NCBI GenBank assembly: GCA_032622095.1
Contig: CP136066.1
Coordinates: 8,333,784 to 8,397,783, forward strand
From: Siphonodentalium dalli
Lineage: Eukaryota > Mollusca > Scaphopoda > Gadilida > Siphonodentaliidae
DNA: 64,000 nucleotides
Reading direction: 5' to 3'
The notes beneath the pieces are model-generated. The model was not told the DNA's origin. It saw only the letters and a list, made by a program, of their open reading frames with translations, and made no database searches. Shown here piece by piece: positions 11,865 through 22,135 of this stretch (the stretch's first letter is position 1; the number at the start of each line of letters is the position of its first letter). Position numbers and translations under genes: made by a program.

Positions 11865-12458
11865 GTTTAAAACTAAACGGACATTGATATCAGAAACATT
11901 CTAAATTGAAACTAAATTGAACATTTATCAAAGGTCCCATAAAGTTATTTTCGATCAGGAAGATGTAAATCTATAAAATTCAATAAATATTTATAGTCAT
12001 ATGTTCCTGTCAAAATATTCGAGTTATTTAGTAGTATTGAGTTAGCACTCTGCTTGAAATAATGCAAGTGTATCGGTACAATTCCGCCTCCCATATATAA
12101 GTTATTTTTATGAGTAATCGCGGTATATTGCAGATTGGTATCTTTACTTTTTCTGGGCCAATTTTCACAATCGACGGGTTGAATTTCGATGAAATTTCCG
12201 ATAAATAAAATGGTGCCGCTCATTTGCCACTTTGAGCAGCAATTTCGAGAATATATTTTGAACTAGGGAGGTGATAATTAATTACGTAACGGACACCGCG
12301 AGCTCCGACACAGCGGCGTGTCAAGCTCCGGCCGCCAGCGATGTTTCCGTGTTCAGCCATGTTCCTCCGTGTTCATGTCGCGGTCACCTGTGTTATGGCC
12401 GTGTTCACCCGTGGTCATAGCGTGGATGTTCCGTGTTCAAACGTGATCATTTGGCCGT
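11865..12458 (+). repeat. Direct tandem duplication, copy 2
   Basis: Second copy of 11256-11860. It leads into a further run of CGTGGTCA/CGTGTTCAAACGTGATCA words up to 12560 and then into the inverted terminal block ending at 12661. Confidence 0.8.
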
Positions 12459-12661
12459 GGTCACCCGTTGATCGTACCGTGGTCATAGCGTGGATGTTCC
12501 GTGTTCAAACGTGATCAGAGCGTGTTAAAAATCTGAACACGATTGAACACGTTTAACCAGACCGTGTTCTTGGCGAGTTCAGATTTTGAACACGGAAAAA
12601 CCACAGAAGAATCGCGCGTGGTCTTCCGTGGACATGTAAAAAACCACGGGCCTTATACTGT
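12459..12661 (-). repeat. CGTGG-rich repeat block, right end of the inverted pair
   Basis: Read on the minus strand this block starts ACAGTATAAGGCCCGTGG and continues through GTTTTTT and the words CCACGCGCGATT and TTTTTCCGTGTTCA. The plus strand at 5056 and following has the same order (GTTTTTTC, ATCGCGCGTGG, ACACGGAAAA). So 5056 and 12661 are the outer edges of an inverted pair 7.6 kb apart. Confidence 0.6.
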
Positions 12662-13736
12662 AACTCCATGCAGTGACTATCCTCCGTGCATGATGACTCA
12701 ATAAAGCCACTGTTACCGGCGACATTTTTTACCCACATGTGGTTGGCTTCCGGTTACACTGGTGTAAATGTTTTCCATAAGCATCAGTGCTAACGTTTTA
12801 TTGTATACTGTTGGCAATATAACTTTTGGGTACAAAAATTTCTTTAAATCTGAAACATTGTCATTTGTGAAACTTTTTACGCAAAAAAATCAGGTCCGTC
12901 TAGCAGGGAATTCGCCTTTAAATCTTGTGTTTTCGTAACTAGTGTCAGAAGCTTATACAAAATACTTTCATATTTTAGACCACACCAAAAAATTCAAACT
13001 TCACTACAAAGGGTTAATTCCTGTGCCAATGGCTAATTTTACCAATGGGAAATCATAGGGAAGAGGTGTGATGAGTTTTTATGCAAAAAGCACACAAGGC
13101 TATTGACCAGTCAGGGCCCAGTGTCTATTTTATTCTCTCCTATATATTACTCCCGCATCCGCTAGATGTCACTCTGAATCCTATTTACACCAGTGTAACC
13201 TTCCGCGACATGTGATTGGCTTCCGCGATAATTTGAGGTTAACAAACGATGGTCCGTACCGTTGAGTAGTTTTGGACTCGACTGTAGAATGTACAAAGTC
13301 AATATCGGACGAGTCGAAGATGGACCATTAAAACGTTTAATGAACCTATTATTACATAGCCCGATTATATATAGTTGATGGTAGATTCGCGATTAAATAT
13401 TACCATTCCTGAACCCATTGGGCATTTCATGCAAAGCAAATAAGAGCAGATAAAGTGAAGTTAATAATAGATTGAACAATTATAACACGTTGATTTGAAA
13501 TGGAAACAGTTATTGAAACATCAGTCAAGTATGTCAATGTATATGGTGTATCACTGAAAGGTTGGAGTGGAACTCATGAAGAGTATGGTCACGTGGAATT
13601 TTCCACCTGATATAACGGCATTTGAGAACAGTCCTTCTCGGTGACTTGGAGTACATATAGAACATGGCAGGTTGGGATTTTCACATCTCTCTGGAACATC
13701 TACAATATTAAGCGCACCAGTTGGCTTTCTTTGTAT
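12662..13736. other. 3' flank of the IgGFc-type exon; no gene seen
   Basis: Contains two similar words (CCGGTTACACTGGTGTAAATG near 12755 in one orientation and TTTACACCAGTGTAACC near 13185 in the other), a pair of inverted 17-bp blocks about 440 bp apart. Nothing else recognisable. Confidence 0.35.
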
Positions 13737-13742
13737 TTTATT
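13737..13742 (-). promoter_or_regulatory. Candidate poly(A) signal AATAAA
   Basis: TTTATT on the plus strand gives AATAAA on the minus strand, about 160 bases after the stop codon of the IgGFc-type exon. Position and orientation fit its 3' untranslated region. In sequence this AT-rich such a hexamer is also likely by chance. Confidence 0.4.
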
Positions 13743-13784
13743 TGATTCAGCACATGCACGTCGCGAAATTGACTTTCTTATGAG

Positions 13785-13975
13785 TTGTGCCCAGCGCCGT
13801 TATATTGGTCAGCAATAGCAAGCATATTCGCCACGAAATCGCCGTTCTATTGGTCATCAACACCAAACTTGTCCGCCGCGAAATTAATGTCATTGTCTTT
13901 CATACGAGGTATGTCCCAACACCGTTATATTGGTCACCAATACCAAACATGTACGCCGCGAAGTTAGCGGCGCTG
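13785..13975 (-). repeat. Micro-tandem triplication of the IgGFc exon end
   Basis: Read on the minus strand, the last coding stretch (Asn-Phe-Ala-Ala-Tyr-Met-Phe-Gly-Ile-Gly-Asp-Gln-Tyr-Asn-Gly) recurs twice after the stop codon. One copy is around 13885-13835 and the other around 13835-13785, each recognisable by TTCG(C/T)(G/C)GCG, GGT(G)TT(G)(A/G)TGACCAATA and AACGGCG. The second copy has an in-frame stop (CAATAG). The three copies are about 50-70 bp apart and look like local duplications of the exon terminus, now untranslated. Confidence 0.6.
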
Positions 13976-15164
13976 TTTGATAAGTTGTGGCTTCCTCTGG
14001 CGACAATGAACTCCAAGCAAACTTGATTACCATTTGTTCCACTCACTGAATGCGACGTTGAACCTGGCAACCCAGAAACAAGTTCACCGTCAATTATGAG
14101 ATCTCCCGCGTGAGTGGAGCTTATAATGACTGACAAGTGAGTGATATAGTCCATTCCTCCACCAGCGCCAGTAATCGAAGCATCACCATCCCAGTCAGGA
14201 GTCGAAAACTTGTATGAATTCTTGTATTGTTCAGGACTCCTTAGTAAAACCATCAAACTGTCCCCTAAACCATTGATTCTCCCTTGACTGAACATTGTAA
14301 CCATGACCGGTTTGTTTGCCGTGATGTTGTGAAACTCGTTCGTCGGATATGACGGCTTATAGACGTCGCCCGCTGCACCACTTGTCCAGACAGTAACACC
14401 ATCTACCATCACTGTCGTTGATGCTTCACTCGCCACCACGTGATAATGATCGGAGTAGTCGCCATTTGGTACATGTGGTGTGATGTGTTCAGTCCCCCAA
14501 TCCTCGACTGGTAGAAGCTGTTCCGCCATACTGTCACAAAGACCCACCACATCCACAGAACCGCATCTGTTACCACTGACGACGCTAATAGATCCATTAG
14601 AAGTTATATATGTCCCCGTTAGATCTTGTAGGTGGAACAAAATAGTCATCTCTAAATCATCTACAGTGAAAGTCAGAGAACTGGACGCACCGTAATACGT
14701 CCCTAAATAATTCAAAGACCCGACCATCGTTGACGGAAAATCAACTGTTACGTGGACGCCATTTCCGGTTGATATGATCATCACTTGCCCGTCGTTACCC
14801 CCTGTTGAAATCCAGTAGTCACTACCCACGTTGATTATTGGTAAAAGTTGGTATATTGCCGAACATCTGTTCTTGTGCATCCCTGCTCTAACACTCATAT
14901 GTCTTGTTGTGTTCAAGTATACCCCTTTCTTTGAAATCGTATTGCGAACTGGTTGTAAGGAGTTGTCGACCCTGACAGTGATGGTTCCATTGGAAGGAAC
15001 GCAATATGTACCAGCTACGTTCGTGGTTACTGGGGTACCGACAGTAACTTCATCCCCGTCGGGTGAATCTGTTGTTAAGACCAGCTCGTGTATGCCCATA
15101 CCAAGACAGTTAAAGAAGACGCCCATCACGAACTCAAGAGTCTCACACCCTGTGACCGTTCCTC
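13900..15164 (-). CDS. IgGFc-binding protein-like domain, terminal exon
   Basis: A long open frame of about 420 codons on the minus strand, much the longest in the window and GC-richer than its surroundings. The translation has the layout of the IgGFc-binding protein N-terminal domain (Pfam family IgGFc_binding): an early EFVMGVFFNCLG segment, then ELVLTTDSPDGDEVTVGTP, YCVPSNGTITV, VYLNTTRHMSVRAG, a mid VVASEASTTVMVDG, then KPVMVTMFSQG, LLRSPEQYKNSYKF and the closing NFAAYMFGIGDQ. Five Asn-X-Ser/Thr sequons and paired cysteines suggest an extracellular protein. The frame stays open upstream of the first methionine. I chose 15164 because TTACTTTCAG (minus strand) just before it is a good splice acceptor; the frame is open to about 15277, so a longer exon is possible. 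No signal peptide, VWD domain or membrane segment is in the exon; earlier exons are not found. Family function in invertebrates is unclear; mucosal or immune roles are proposed by analogy. Confidence 0.8.
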
Positions 15165-15856
15165 CTGAAAGTAATGGATTAAAAGACCATCTGAGATAAC
15201 TAACGAACCGCGTGTCCCCTTTTCCACACCGAACGAATGGAGATGTGTCAAAATTAATATAAACAGTGATTGATTAATGCACATATACATGTATACAATT
15301 ATACTGTTCGGAACTTCCGACATCTCGATTGGAATAAATAGAATTTCCTTAAAGATAGTCCACTCATTTATAACTACGACTCGAACGATTCCAAGTCGGA
15401 GATATCTAAGAAATTCAGGCTATCCACCTTGTGTAAATTACCCACAAACCAGCGTTGACACAAGCCACCCCAACCCCATACAAACGCCACACAAACCAGT
15501 GCTGACACCACTTTTATGTCATTCTGATGGTTATGTGAATTACTCCGGTAGATATGGTGATCAAATAGAAATTTAGAATAATCTTGCTCAAAGTTGTTAT
15601 GCTTCTATCAATTAATATTAATTATTATTCGAAATATATTGTATACTATACATACATAATAACGGCTCGCGTTCGTTCGGAGCGTATCATGCGGGGTAAC
15701 TCTATCTCAAAATTATTTTTTAGAAAGTAACGCAAAATATTCCACTTGATCATCCCACATATATAAGAAAATATCGATATAAAATCAATATTAATTTATA
15801 GAATCAATTCCGGACAGAAGTCTTATATATTATTCGATACCCCGGAAACTTTATAA
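15165..15856. other. Probable intron or 5' side of the IgGFc gene; no exon identified
   Basis: In the exon frame the sequence stays open to about 15277 (TSPFVRCGKGDTRFVSYLRW is readable), so part may be coding if the acceptor at 15165 is not used. Beyond that no signal-peptide exon is obvious. The segment TTCTATCAATTAATATTAAT at about 15604 resembles one at about 53176, just past the 10-kb array. Confidence 0.35.
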
Positions 15857-16688
15857 ACAAGGCATCGATCACATTCGTAGCCAGCTGATGGGGTCATTGT
15901 CACAAGGCATTGATCACATTTGTAGCCAGCTGATGGGCCCATTGTGACAAGGCATTGATCACATTCGTAGCCAGCTGATGGGGTCATTGTCACAAGGCAT
16001 TGATCACATTCGTAGCCAGCTGATGGGGCCATTGTCACAAGGCATTGATTACATTCGTAGCCAGCTGATGGGGCCATTGTTACAAGGCATCGATCACATT
16101 CGTAGCCAGCTGATGGGGTCATTGTAACAAGGCATCGATCACATTCGTAGCCAGCTGATGGGGTCATTGCCACAAGACATCGATCACATTCGTAGCCAGC
16201 GGATGGGGTCATTGTCACAAGGCATCGATCACATTCGTAGCCAGCTGATGGGCCCATTGTGACAAGGCATTGATCACATTCGTAGCCAGCTGATGGGGTC
16301 ATTGTCACAATGCATTGATCACATTCGTAGCCAGCTGATGGGGCCATTGTCACAAGGCATCGATCACATTCGTAGCCAGCTGATGGGGGCATTGTCACAA
16401 GGCATCGATCACATTCGTAGCCAGCTGATGGGGCCATTGTTACAATGCATCGATCACATTCGTAACCAGATGATGGGGTCATTGTCACAAGGCATTGATC
16501 ACATTCGTAGCCAGCTGATGGGGCCATTGTCACAAGGCATCGATCACATTCGTAGCCAGCTTTTGGTGTCGTTGTAACAAGGCATCGATCACATTCGTAG
16601 CCAGCTGCTGGGACCATGGTCGCAAGGCATCAATAGCATTTGTAGCCAGCTTTTCTTTGGCGATCGCATTCGCACCCAGCTTCTGGTC
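15857..16688. repeat. 45-bp minisatellite, about 18 units
   Basis: Units of 45 bp with core GATCACATTCGTAGCCAGCT, GATGGG and ATTG(T/C)(C/T)ACAAGGCAT, mostly over 90% alike and decaying in the last two units. Because 45 is a multiple of three the array is open on both strands. The minus frame gives a 15-residue repeat containing SAGYECDRCLVT, with a CxxC pair per unit; the plus frame gives SQGIDHIRSQLMG. Neither has a start context, codon signal or neighbouring exon, so I treat it as DNA repeat rather than gene. Substitutions hit all codon positions. Confidence 0.9.
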
Positions 16689-17075
16689 CTATAATACTTA
16701 TCAGTTAAACATTTCTTACACGATACGTCTCGCGATATATATATGCAATTTTCAATTGACAAATTAGCGGGTATAGGTGATATAATTAATTAAAAATACC
16801 ACCACGTGCTGTTGTTTATGTTTACCTTACGAATGCGAGAATATTTTGAGCGGAATATGCCGATGTCACTTCGTGAGGTCAAATAAGTTCGCATACTTTT
16901 AAACATATGTAAACACTGCGCTATACGTCTTTCTTTTAACAGTAAATTACTGCTTTCAATTGATAACTGATATGGTGTTTGGAACAAATATCATGTCTTC
17001 TATGGAATAAACTCATTTTTTGTCCCAATTGTGATATTTGATTACACTTATTTGTGGTTGTATGTGAGCTTTAAT
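16689..17075 (+). repeat. Dispersed repeat joined to the 45-bp array (partner 31157-31540)
   Basis: Starts with ATACTTATCAGTTAAACATT and ends near GATATTTGATTACACTTATT. The sequence at 31157-31540 matches along the full length in the same orientation (shared TTGTTTATGTTTACCTTACG and CAATTGTGATATTTGATTAC). Only this copy has the minisatellite on its left. Tandem arrays embedded in a mobile element are known for Helitron-like elements of molluscs; no Helitron terminus is demonstrated here. Confidence 0.7.
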
Positions 17076-17411
17076 ACGATAGATAATGCAGTGTTTTTTG
17101 TTTGTTTTTTTTGCAACTGTTTTTTTTAAACCACTGTTTACATAATTCAAACATGCCTTTCATATTTTGAGGTTGTTAGGGTAAACGTGTGTTGTTATAA
17201 TACTATATCATACATTGGTTAGGAAGGATAATGATTGTTTTCCTTCCAATTTATAGTTAGAAATTGAATTTTTTGTTTTGGAAATTTCACGAATGGGGCG
17301 CCTCCTTAACTAAATGCCGTGAAAATGACAATTTGAGAAAAATAACGGTACTTTTATTAACAGCAACACTTTGTGCCGATAAACATAGTTCCACAACTTC
17401 CATATAGTGGC
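17076..17411. other. T-rich spacer, nothing recognised
   Basis: Poly-T and GT-rich stretches (17097-17130), no open frame, no repeat identified. Confidence 0.4.
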
Positions 17412-17760
17412 GCGGTGGTACAGTGGTTATCATGCTCGACTCGTTACCTCTTTAATTATGCGGTGGTACAGTGGTTATCATGCTCGACTCGTTACCTCTT
17501 TAATTATGCGGTGGTACAGTGGTTATCATGCTCGACTCGTTACCTCTTTAATTATGCGGTGGTACAGTGGTTATCATGCTCGACTCGTTACCTCTTTAAT
17601 TATGTGAAAACGTCTTGTGTATTCGAATCCCGCTCTCTGCCATTGAACGTTAATCGCTGCCTTGGTTGCCTCCGACAAGCGACCTCACATGAGAGTATCA
17701 AAGGTGCCATACATATTTGGAGAGAGTGACATAGACCTGCTTGCTGTGGGAGAATTCGAA
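17412..17760 (+). mobile_element. tRNA-derived SINE with its A-box half repeated four times
   Basis: The A box TGGTACAGTGG fits the RNA polymerase III consensus at 17416, 17464, 17512 and 17560, once in each of four identical 48-bp units (17412-17603). A B-box-like ATTCGAATCC follows once at 17621. This is the split-promoter layout of a tRNA or a tRNA-derived SINE head, with the 5' half amplified. The body (17631-17760) is unlike a tRNA 3' end and has no CCA-accepting stem, so I call a SINE rather than a tRNA gene. Open frames across the array are by-products: 48 is a multiple of three. Confidence 0.65.
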
Positions 17761-18780
17761 TTCTAGGAATGTGGAAATATGTGTATAATTTATATTTTCT
17801 GGGCACTTTGCAGGTTTACTATTGTTGAAAATGTTATCGTAACAACTTCACATATTGCCCTCTATTTTATTTCAATATATTGCATTAACCACCAGTATTA
17901 TGCGATTAGGGGATATGGATAATGTTGTCTTTTATATGAATCAAGTTAATTTTAAAGATGCTTAACATTGGAGTATATATAAGTTTCTCGTAAATGTGAC
18001 GTAGGTGTGGATTTAAATATATCCGCAAATATTTAATTTGAAAACAAATTAGGCGTAATTTTCACATATATTTGGAATTTAAAGCATCTGTAAATGTGTT
18101 ATTTCGAATACAAATGATGCTTAAAACTCCACGAATATTTTAAATTTGATATTTAATGGAGGGAAAATATGTGACGTTTACATGAAATTAAATTCCAAAT
18201 TTGATGCATTTTGTAAAATGGTATTTTAATCGACGCGATGCACTACTCATAGCTCATACTATTTATCACACATATCTACTATAAGTTACTCAAGAACATA
18301 TAGGTTAAGTTTTCAAGCAGCGAACGTAGGTTTGTGATTGTCGTAAACATCAGTTCATGTGTACCTGGTGTCGGACACATCACATCAACCAACCTCAAGT
18401 CTTTATGACAATGAGCCGCACGAACTAACTTCTACATCCACTGCGTGAGACTTCGTGATAACGATCCGCGAACACTAACTCATGCATCCCACTGCGTGAG
18501 ATATTCGATCCACTGCATGGGTTGTCTCCGTATGATGTATGCATATAATATGCAAGTATATTATCTTAGTGGATTGATGCCAATAGTTTAGCACGAAATG
18601 TTGAGAACCCCTACTGCTCCAACTCTGGTCTCGCTATTAATATTTGAAATAACGCGATTCCATACCGATCGTAAGCGTAAATTCCTATGTACTGTTTCAA
18701 ACTTGATTTTTGTCCCTTCTATAAATCGGAAAAATGTCTTTGCGATATTTGCGACCGGCAAAACATTATTGGTGACAGAG
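17761..18780. other. No recognisable gene
   Basis: AT-rich. Short internal similarity only: CTGCGTGAGA occurs twice near 18440-18500 within a repeated block of about 60 bp (CACTGCGTGAGA...ACTAACT). No coding signal. Confidence 0.35.
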
Positions 18781-19179
18781 TTAACCCTTTACCCAACAAA
18801 CCGACCAAAACCAGCCAAATAAAGCTTCAACAGCCTAAAATATCTTCGGTCTGTCTCAATAGAACCATACAAATATGTATATCATTGGAACCGGCTCCTT
18901 GACCACATTGTGATAGTTACAGTTATGCCCTGTGCCAATGCATTCTCTTATATATGCGAGTCGACCATAGGTCGCCTCGCATATATAAGTGAATGCATTG
19001 GCCTAAAAAAATCTTTTTTTAACACTTTTTACCATTTTTTCTTACATTCTTCAACAATTTTATAATTTTTAATGTGTTAAGCCAATGCATTCTCTTATAT
19101 ATGCGAGGCGACCTATGGTCGACTCACATATATAAGAGAATACATTGGCACAGGACCCTTCTGTTGGGTAAAGGGTTAA
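18781..19179 (-). mobile_element. TTAA-flanked palindrome MITE, subfamily A, copy 3
   Basis: TTAA at 18781-18784 and 19176-19179, ends CCCTTTACCCAACA and TGTTGGGTAAAGGG. Palindromes at 18934-19002 and 19081-19149 are in mirror orientation around a short AT spacer. The unique arm, containing a run related to AAACCGACCAAAACCAGCC, now lies on the left, so this copy is inverted relative to those at 1.7 and 59.6 kb. Clear TTAA on both sides suggests an intact insertion. Confidence 0.85.
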
Positions 19180-20729
19180 CTGCCTGACAATGGACCATTG
19201 CGCTTCTGATACCTTTTTGGTCAAACACACCGAACCTTGGATAGTTACGTCCGTGTGTTTGTAACAGGGAAAGGTCGGTTGAAATTGAATTGAATTGAAT
19301 TTTACACTGCATATGACCTTAACAAATATCAACAATTTGTTACATAGCAGCCACGACACATAGAACCGATACATATGAATTATAACAACCCCGGTCGGCC
19401 CGCCAGCTCGGGTCGTGTATAGGTAACAGGCGGGCGTAAGTACTTGTGACGTCACACATAATTTACAGTATACCGTGTTGGTGAAATTTTTAGCGAGACA
19501 ACTTTTTCGTGAAAAAATCACGTGGCAGTGGTTTCACAAAATCGCGGAATCAGATATGAAACGAATTTGCTATTTCACAACTTCCGATATGTGGCAATGG
19601 ACAACTGAAGTATTAATTTATTTATAAACAAAACAGTAAGTTGTTATGAATATATCCTGCTTAGGTTCATATTAGATCAGTTTAAATTGTTAGCTAAATG
19701 AAGACAGTTACGACGTCATGACGTCAAAGCGTCAATTGTCTCTACGGGCCAGAATCCTGACATGACTGAACGTGTCATGTCGTCTTCGCGGACAACTGAT
19801 TTCACCTCTCCATAGACACGCTGGTCATCCTATAATCCCCGCTGCTGGCAGCAAATCCAGGTGCGGGAGTCAGTAAACCGCACATCGGGCTATAACAGTT
19901 ATAGTTTTTCATACCAGGGCTAGTCTAATCAGTTAAAAGTATTCAATTTAGAAGTTGGAACCAATGGAAGACATATATATGAGAGGCAATGCCTATTTAT
20001 GCTGTGACAGGAGTTCAGATAAAATTAAGTTATCAGTTCTGGAGAAAAACACAATCTTAGTCGAGCGCATTCGGAATTTCGGGGTCAATTTAAGTTTCAT
20101 TCAGCAAAACTTTCACTGAAAACACTTCTCGATAATTTTTTTGAAAACGTGGAACAATTTATATGGGACACTCTACCCGTGACGTGTTTTTATACTAAAA
20201 AAAACCCAAATCCCTTTCAAGTAACTCAAATAAAGACATCGTTCCAAACATGTCGTGCATCGATAAAGTAAAACGTAATGCGGGCAGGCGTAAACTGCGA
20301 TGCAGGCAAAATCGTGCACGCTTCGGGATTTACTTCGACACAGTGGGGTATCACATGCAATTGTCAATATTTTTCTACTTAAATGCAGCAAATTCCAATG
20401 TGAATGTAGATTTAGTCTCCTAAACTATCTATGACAATGTAACGTTGACAACGATGTCCAAATTTTATCACCACGCATTTTTATCAAACACACAAATTAA
20501 AAAAATTGAACCATGTATATTCTCACAATTCATCGAGCATTTCGTCACTTTATGGAGATTTATTCGTCGAACTGTTGATATTTGGCTGAATATGGGTTCA
20601 TCAAGCACTTCGTGGATCCGGACTTGTGTCCAAAGAAAAACAATTAATGACAAAATTTCCCTCAAAACAAACCTACCTGTAGTCATTACTCGTGCCCGCA
20701 ACGGGTTTACTAAATATTCGCCCGCAGCG
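19180..20729. other. No recognisable gene
   Basis: Contains TTGAATTGAATTGAAT microrepeats near 19280 and short open frames without motifs. A 116-codon plus frame at 20445-20795 and a 77-codon minus frame overlap on opposite strands; I recognise neither, and the first runs into the dispersed repeat starting near 20730. Confidence 0.35.
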
Positions 20730-21250
20730 GGTATTATCTATATAGTCCGAGAGCCTGCTGGTTTCTATATGCACAATTACGTACGAAAGGTTTGATGTCC
20801 CAGATTTGTTCCACACCAGGAACGTTTGAAGAATTCCGATTACTTAAGTTTCGCATTCCTGGCGTTTTTGGTCCTGAGACCCCACAAAAACCCCAAAAAT
20901 TTACTTCTATTTGCACTTTTGAGTACAAAGCTGATTTTTGATATTAGTAGTGCTCCAGCAATCACTGACCAATAATTCACAATTTCTGAAACAAAATTTC
21001 CTGGCGTTTTCATTTCAGAAGGGGGTTTCTCGTAGTACCCCCAAAACCCCAAAACATTACTTCTATTTGCACTTTCGAGTACAAAGCTGATTTTTGTACT
21101 AATAGTGCCATACGTATCACTGATCGATGATACACATTTTCTGAAACGAAATTTCCTGGCGTTTTCATTTCAAAAGGGGTTTCTGAATGTACCCCAAAAA
21201 AAAAAAAAAAAATGTACTTTGATTTTCACTATTGAATACAAAGCACAATT
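20730..21250 (+). repeat. Long inverted repeat, left arm, with tandem subunits of about 170 bp
   Basis: Begins near GAGCCTGCTGGTTTCTAT, passes GTACGAAAGGTTTGA and CCAGGAACG, then three degenerate subunits of about 170 bp, each with TTCCTGGCGTTTTCATTTCA, CCCCAAAACCCC and GAGTACAAAGCTGATTTTTG. The reverse complement of the whole arrangement occupies 27441-27990. An A17-type homopolymer near 21195 lies inside. Confidence 0.75.
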
Positions 21251-21981
21251 TTAAGGTGAACCTGGAAGACATTTATATAAATATAATTACAACTACTTTC
21301 GCTTTGACTAAAATGCGTGCATTTCATTGGTCAAGGCCCTTAGATACGCTTGGCAGCGACAATATCTATCACTCGAGGGAAGTGTCGTTTCCCCGCATCA
21401 CTAGGGGTTGTGATACTTCGGAAACTAAGTCGAATATCCATGGGGCGAATTTACCCGGAATTTTATTTAGTCCACCAATCAAATCACAAGAAATTATTTC
21501 CGTTTCTAGTGGTAACGCAAGACGCCAAATCTCAGCGAAAAATTATCGCCGTTTAAAAACAGCAAAATGGTACATTAATTTATTTGGGGATAAAGGAATT
21601 TATTACATAACTATTTTGGGAACACCGCTTCGGAATTGCTATCGAATCGGATTGTCTTTATGACAATAGATGTTCTAGAATCGTTTTAAATAAGTGAAAT
21701 TTACACCAGCAAGTACAGTTTAATAGTTTGCGGGTGTGCTGTCTTGCTTTTGTGTAGTTGGAATGTCGGAAACAGCGATATAAATTGTGTATGTTCATCT
21801 CGAACTTACGGTCGGTCGCCCAATTTATTCTCGACCCAATTTCCCATTTCGGTTAAAAGAGCAGCTGATTCCAGACACACATATCACTTGGGTAGTTTCA
21901 CTATTTTAGTGTTTTTAATATAGTTTCTTTAAAAAGAACTTGTTTAATCACCAACTAATATACAGATTGTCGTAATTATAA
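21251..21981. other. No recognisable gene; 143-codon open frame overlapping the repeat
   Basis: The plus frame 21232-21663 is open for 143 codons, but its start lies inside the dispersed repeat and the product is unrecognised. It could be chance or a fragment of a mobile element. Confidence 0.25.
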
Positions 21982-22135
21982 GCAATCAACGTCGTTTTCG
22001 ATGCATCTGTCGGCGTATAGAAGTGTCGGATGCCGAACTACATACTTTGTATAATTTCGCGAAATTATACAGTATGTAATTCGGCATCCGACACTTCTAT
22101 ACGCAAACAGATGCATCGAAAACGACGTTGATTGC
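21982..22135. repeat. 154-bp palindrome, about 77-bp arms
   Basis: Arms begin GCAATCAACGTCGTTTTCGA and meet at TTTCGCGAAA (about 22058), with very few mismatches and essentially no loop. The outer 20 bases recur as the ends of another element at 37791-37950, which has a different interior. It is therefore a foldback/MITE family, not a chance palindrome. Confidence 0.85.

Noticed and set aside
15857-16688. A 264-codon open frame with a 15-residue CxxC repeat as a zinc-binding protein
   Set aside because: The frame exists because the unit is 45 bp. The opposite strand is open too; there is no exon context and changes affect all codon positions.
17373-17729. A repetitive 118-codon protein or a cluster of tRNA genes
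   Set aside because: The frame comes from a 48-bp repeat. Only one B-box follows four A-boxes and no cloverleaf can be drawn, so a SINE head fits better.
19069-19521. A 150-codon minus-strand protein
   Set aside because: Its C-terminal part translates the MITE palindrome; similar tails appear in frames at every MITE copy.
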